Shown here: positions 5,456 to 8,770 of the stretch, one piece after another
Layout: every line of letters starts with the position of its first letter
Numbering within the stretch: the stretch's first letter is position 1
Source: Oscillospiraceae bacterium
GTDB lineage: Bacteria; Bacillota; Clostridia; UMGS1840; HGM11507
NCBI GenBank assembly: GCA_015068525.1
Contig: SVKJ01000039.1
Location: 1 to 8,770 of the forward strand
Direction of reading: 5' to 3'
Length of the DNA: 8,770 nt
Made by a program: the position numbers and the translations under genes
Notes under the pieces: generated by a model
Seen by the model: only the letters and a program-made list of their open reading frames with translations
Told to the model about the DNA's origin: nothing
Database searches by the model: none

Positions 5456-7029
5456 TCAAGGTTCTCAAGTTCATTAAAGAAGTTCCACTCAATGTTAATC
5501 CTGTCATTGTTATAAATGGTGATTTTTTTGATCAGTTCCTTTGCAAGCTCAGGAGTCAACTTTTCAATTTCGCCGTGTCTTGTAATATGTTTATTGTCAT
5601 TGACTGCTTGCTGTTGTTGTTTTACCGTTGAAGATAGTTCTGAAAGTCTGTCGTTTGCCATTTTTAATTGCAATTTTAGAGCTTCTTCTTCGGCAGTTAA
5701 TTCTGCTTTTATGCTTGCAAACTTTTCTTTTGAAATAGAGCCGCTAACATATTCCTCATAGTATCTCATTTTTTCAGAATGTATCTTATTGAGTCTATTT
5801 TTATAATCGGAACATTCTGAAAGTAGAACATCGTGTTCTGATTTGCAGGTTTTGCTCATAAGTGAAACCTGCTTTAATTTTTCATCCAACATCCTAATTT
5901 GCGTGTTTATAGCACGTAGGACAATTTCGTGCAACATTGACTCATTAACCCTTATATGCTGGCAACCAAGGTCTTCAGTATATCTGGCAGTAGCACAGAG
6001 CCAATCTTTATTGGTCTTTCGACCTTTTTGGAGTTTATTGCCACAGCATCCGCACACAAGAAGCTTTGCAAACGGATTTGAAGATGGTTGTGGACGAGGC
6101 TTTTTGTTGGACTTTATAACAAGTCGTGCCTGATAATATTCTTCTCGGCTGATGATGGCTTCGTGTGTATTAGGCACAATTTGTCGCAATTCTTCAGGTA
6201 TTTGTTTAACCCTGTTGCTGCCAACACGTACAACATGAGATTTGAAAGGTTGTGTGTCTCCGGTATATATGCGGTTTGTAAGAATATTATGAACCGATTC
6301 ATAAGTCCAAAACTCTCTTACCTTGTATTTGTCTCCGCGAACGGGGCGCAAATACATTGAAGGTGTCATAGTATGGGAATCATTTAGCTTTTTAGCAATT
6401 TGCGAGATGGTAATACTGTTGATTGCCCACTTGAATATTCTCTTAACAACTATAGCAGCTTCATCATCAACAACGATTGTATTTTTTTCTACACCTTTTT
6501 TATAACCATAAGGAGCGAAACCATATACAAACTCGCCACTAAGCTTTTTGAGATCAACGACACTTTTAATTCTGCGTGAAGTATCCTTACTATACATATA
6601 GTTAACAAGGTTTCTTACAGCAAGTTCCATACCGCCCGTGTCTTCACCAAGAGCATCACTGTCAAATTCTTCATTGATAGAGATAAACCTAACCTCATAA
6701 GCTGGAAATACAAATTCGAGAAAATGTCCTGCCTCAAGATAGTCTCTTGCAAATCGGGATAGGTCACGCACTATAATTGTACGGACTCTGCCTTCTTCAA
6801 CAAGACGCAATAATCTTCGCATTGCAGGTCTGTCCATACTGGTTCCGGAATATCCATCATCAATAAAATCCTCAAATTCTCCATCCAAATCAGCATGACT
6901 TGCAATGTAATTATCAATACATCGCCGCTGAGAACCAATACTGCAGCTTTCACGGTCAGAACCAGATTCAACATCTCCGTCTTCAAGGGAAAGTCTCAGA
7001 TACTTAACATCAATCTTATTATCCAACAT
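5428..7029 (-). CDS. Large serine recombinase B
   Basis: This is a site-specific DNA recombinase of the large serine family (integrase/TnpX type), which cuts and rejoins attachment sites through a serine-DNA bond. From ATG 7029 it has 533 residues. The catalytic domain shows YLRLSLEDGD with S14 as nucleophile, the DDGYSGT segment, and R-D89-L-S-R-F-A-R95. A recombinase domain follows (FVYGFAPYGYKK onward), then a zinc ribbon with C326/C329, C345 and C356. A long Glu/Lys/Gln-rich coiled coil at about 380-475 is the type of module that controls directionality. ATG 7029 is chosen because GAGGTG lies 7 nt upstream; a TTG at 7044 would add five residues. The first 11 bp overlap the end of recombinase A, suggesting translational coupling. 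The gene is intact, with all catalytic and zinc residues present. It is the last gene before the spoIVB junction. Confidence 0.92.
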   Translation of the reverse strand: MLDNKIDVKYLRLSLEDGDVESGSDRESCSIGSQRRCIDNYIASHADLDGEFEDFIDDGYSGTSMDRPAMRRLLRLVEEGRVRTIIVRDLSRFARDYLEAGHFLEFVFPAYEVRFISINEEFDSDALGEDTGGMELAVRNLVNYMYSKDTSRRIKSVVDLKKLSGEFVYGFAPYGYKKGVEKNTIVVDDEAAIVVKRIFKWAINSITISQIAKKLNDSHTMTPSMYLRPVRGDKYKVREFWTYESVHNILTNRIYTGDTQPFKSHVVRVGSNRVKQIPEELRQIVPNTHEAIISREEYYQARLVIKSNKKPRPQPSSNPFAKLLVCGCCGNKLQKGRKTNKDWLCATARYTEDLGCQHIRVNESMLHEIVLRAINTQIRMLDEKLKQVSLMSKTCKSEHDVLLSECSDYKNRLNKIHSEKMRYYEEYVSGSISKEKFASIKAELTAEEEALKLQLKMANDRLSELSSTVKQQQQAVNDNKHITRHGEIEKLTPELAKELIKKITIYNNDRINIEWNFFNELENLDYSSKVKVS

Positions 7030-8725
7030 TGTCAAGCACCTCAACTTTCTTCAGATAATCCATAATTGATTTGTACGGATCGTCATACATAAGCTGAATT
7101 TTTATTTTATTTCCGTCAGAAACATATATCCTATCTACAAGCAAAACAAAAAGTTCACGGTTGATAACAGGGAGCTTGTGATATTCTTTTATTGCATTTA
7201 TCCATTGTTGTGTGCTTGATATAACTTCTCCAAGTTCATTTGCTTGTTTGCTCAGACGGTCATATTCTTCATTCTGCAACTCCAACTGATGCGTATAACG
7301 GATTTTCATATAATCGTATTCATCACGGTCGATGGTGCCATCTGTAAGGTCTATGAGAAGTTGTTCTATTTTAGACTCAAGATTTTGTCTTTTAACAGTA
7401 CAGCTTTTCATCAAATCTGTAATACTGGTTTGATGTTTCACAACAACGGGCATTGTTTTTATATCGGAAATCAGTTTTTCAATGTCAATTGCAATTTCAA
7501 CATGCTTGTTTAATAAATTTGTCACAGCATTCATCAAAACTTCTTGCCGTATATAGTGGCTATGGCATTTTGAACGGTGCGAATAAAGGTATCCGTTACA
7601 TTCATAAGCAATCCAAGCCGGAAGACCAGAATTAGGTCTGCCTGTTCCTTTTTGGGCAAGGAGTTTAGAATTACAGTCCGCACAGTATATTTTATCTTGA
7701 AATATAGTGCGATAATCTGTTTCTAACTTGGGACCTGGCTTGTATTTACCCAGACGATCGAGTTCTTCAGAGTTCACCTTTTGAACGGCATCAAATAAAT
7801 CTTGCGTAATAATTGCAGGATGCATATTTTCAATAATTTGCCACTCATCTTTCGATCTTCTTGTTTTTGCCTGTCCGAGCTTATCGCTTTTTACCTTGCC
7901 GTGAATACGGTGTCCGAGATATACTGGATCGTTCGTGATTTTTCTGATTGTTCCACGTATCCACTGAGCATTCTCATATCTTTTATCCTTGGTTATTCCG
8001 CGCATAAACCGTATTTTTCCAGGAGAAGGGAGATCACGGTCAATAAGTTCCTTGGCGATGGCATTAAATTTCATGCCAGATGCTCTTAGTTCAAATATCA
8101 ATACAATAATGTGTGCCACTTCTGCATCAACATCAAAAGTATTCTTCTCCGGATTTCTTATATAGCCAAAAGGAATACTGCCTGCAGGAGGAAGAAACTC
8201 TCCATTGTTCATCATGGCAGAAATGGTAGAGCGTATTTTCAGGGATGTATCTCTTGAATACGACTCATTCATTATCATTTTGAATGGAAGCATAAGTGCT
8301 GCAGCATCAGCACCTTCGTCAGCACTGTCATAGTCGTCATTTATGCAAATGAGACGAATACCAAGCTCAGGCAGAATTTTTTCCACATATTCACTTGTTA
8401 TAACAAAGTTTCTGCCCAGTCTGGAAACATCTTTTACTATAATACAGTTGATTCTGCCGGACAAAAAATCTTCTTTCATCCTTATGAACCCTGGTCTTTT
8501 GAAATTCATGCCAGTATAACCGTTATCGGTATATACATCCACGATTTCAATTTCAGGATAATTCATAAGATGATGTCTTGCAATTTTTTCCTGATTGACT
8601 AAAGAGTTAGCCTCCAGGTCATCACCATCTTCCTCAGACAGTCTTCTGTATATACCAGCTCTGTACAAGGATAACGATTGTAATTCTTGGGTTTCAACTA
8701 AGTTAATTCGACTTTTTCTTGCCAT
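7019..8725 (-). CDS. Large serine recombinase A
   Basis: This 568-residue protein is a second large serine recombinase. The catalytic domain has YRRLSEEDGDD with S30 as nucleophile, SLVNQ, the DNGYTGMNFKRPGF segment and K-D99-V-S-R-L-G-R105. The recombinase domain starts with IPFGYIRNPEKNTF near residue 185. The zinc ribbon uses C348/C351, C376 and C387. A coiled-coil stretch at about 430-500 precedes the C-terminus. ATG 8725 has a very strong AAGGAGGTGG site (8731-8740 on the complement). It is clearly a different protein from recombinase B, not a duplicate: motifs match only at conserved family positions, and the loops and zinc-ribbon spacing differ. The overlapping pair recalls CcrA/CcrB of staphylococcal cassettes and tandem recombinases of clostridial elements, where both may be needed. 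Whether both act on the spoIVB site is inference. Confidence 0.93.
   Translation of the reverse strand: MARKSRINLVETQELQSLSLYRAGIYRRLSEEDGDDLEANSLVNQEKIARHHLMNYPEIEIVDVYTDNGYTGMNFKRPGFIRMKEDFLSGRINCIIVKDVSRLGRNFVITSEYVEKILPELGIRLICINDDYDSADEGADAAALMLPFKMIMNESYSRDTSLKIRSTISAMMNNGEFLPPAGSIPFGYIRNPEKNTFDVDAEVAHIIVLIFELRASGMKFNAIAKELIDRDLPSPGKIRFMRGITKDKRYENAQWIRGTIRKITNDPVYLGHRIHGKVKSDKLGQAKTRRSKDEWQIIENMHPAIITQDLFDAVQKVNSEELDRLGKYKPGPKLETDYRTIFQDKIYCADCNSKLLAQKGTGRPNSGLPAWIAYECNGYLYSHRSKCHSHYIRQEVLMNAVTNLLNKHVEIAIDIEKLISDIKTMPVVVKHQTSITDLMKSCTVKRQNLESKIEQLLIDLTDGTIDRDEYDYMKIRYTHQLELQNEEYDRLSKQANELGEVISSTQQWINAIKEYHKLPVINRELFVLLVDRIYVSDGNKIKIQLMYDDPYKSIMDYLKKVEVLDNVG
7037..7042 (-). promoter_or_regulatory. 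Ribosome binding site of recombinase B inside the gene for A
   Basis: GAGGTG on the minus strand lies 7 nt before ATG 7029 and within the last codons of recombinase A. It decides the start over TTG 7044, which overlaps it. Confidence 0.6.
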
Positions 8726-8770
8726 TTAGCCCACCTCCTTAACTGATTGAGACAACAGTTCTTGATAGTA
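8726..8770 (-). CDS. Possible C-terminal end of an upstream element gene (truncated at the window edge)
   Basis: On the minus strand an open frame enters from the edge, reads YYQELLSQSVKEVG and stops at TAA 8728-8726, directly against the ATG of recombinase A. The binding site for A would lie inside its last codons, the same tight packing as between A and B. Only 14 codons are visible, so the frame could be chance and no family can be named. It could be a third recombinase or a small accessory gene. Confidence 0.4.
   Translation of the reverse strand, partial: YYQELLSQSVKEVG

Larger units (their letters stand above)
5288..8770. mobile_element. End of a serine-recombinase mobile element inserted in spoIVB (partial)
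   Basis: The region from the spoIVB break to the window edge holds a ~140-bp terminal spacer and two large serine recombinase genes. Such genes typically lie at one end of an integrated phage, integrative conjugative or mobilizable element, next to the attachment site. Base composition is visibly less AT-rich than in GH20 or radC. Element type and size are unknown because the cargo lies outside the window. Confidence 0.75.

Noticed and set aside
5516..6505. Several open frames of 60-96 codons on the plus strand opposite recombinase B
   Set aside because: They are shadows of a well-supported recombinase gene, lack binding sites and resemble no family.
5428..8725. One recombinase gene split by a frameshift
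   Set aside because: Both frames have complete catalytic, recombinase, zinc-ribbon and coiled-coil regions in order, so they are two whole genes.
5290..8756. The 9-mer ACTGTTGTC near 5289 (plus) and near 8750 (minus), each followed by TTAAGGAGG, as possible paired element ends
   Set aside because: One copy lies in apparent coding sequence plus a ribosome binding site just upstream of recombinase A, and the matches are short. It is more likely chance than an attL/attR pair; the true second end should contain the 5' spoIVB sequence.
1..8770. CRISPR array, tRNA or rRNA genes
   Set aside because: No regularly spaced repeats and no tRNA-like or rRNA-like conserved segments were seen on either strand.

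Overview
The window looks like a chromosomal segment of a low-GC, spore-forming Firmicute, most likely of class Clostridia. The evidence is AT-rich DNA, strong purine-rich ribosome binding sites, a clostridial-type TtcA with a TTG start, an rplM-rpsI operon, and the C-terminal end of the sporulation protease SpoIVB. I cannot name the genus from the sequence.

Layout. (1) Positions 1-2108, plus strand: the end of an unidentified protein, a 46-residue peptide gene, and a cytoplasmic family 20 glycoside hydrolase, closed by a perfect 13-bp hairpin terminator. (2) 2140-2868, minus strand: a TtcA-family tRNA thiolation enzyme, convergent with the hydrolase. (3) 3011-3993, plus strand: a near-consensus promoter with an A-tract upstream, then rplM (L13), rpsI (S9) and a terminator. 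(4) 3994-4361: about 360 bp without a credible gene, ending in the radC promoter. (5) 4362-5042: radC, followed by a long hairpin terminator. (6) 5164-about 5287, minus strand: only the last ~41 codons of spoIVB. (7) From about 5288 to the window edge: the end of a mobile element with two overlapping, non-identical large serine recombinase genes on the minus strand (7019-8725 and 5428-7029), and possibly the tail of another gene upstream of them.

The most notable feature is the junction near 5284-5300. The spoIVB reading frame matches the family from its catalytic-serine motif to the stop codon, but directly upstream of that motif it changes to unrelated sequence that leads into the recombinase pair. 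I read this as integration of a serine-recombinase element into spoIVB at the codons for the protease active site. The other end of the element and the 5' part of spoIVB would lie beyond position 8770. The recombinase genes are visibly less AT-rich than the hydrolase and radC, as expected for acquired DNA. Whether the element leaves precisely during sporulation, as the sigK skin element does, or simply inactivates the gene cannot be told from this window.

The remaining genes are ordinary housekeeping functions: tRNA modification, ribosomal proteins and RadC. The hydrolase region is probably an accessory carbohydrate-use locus.
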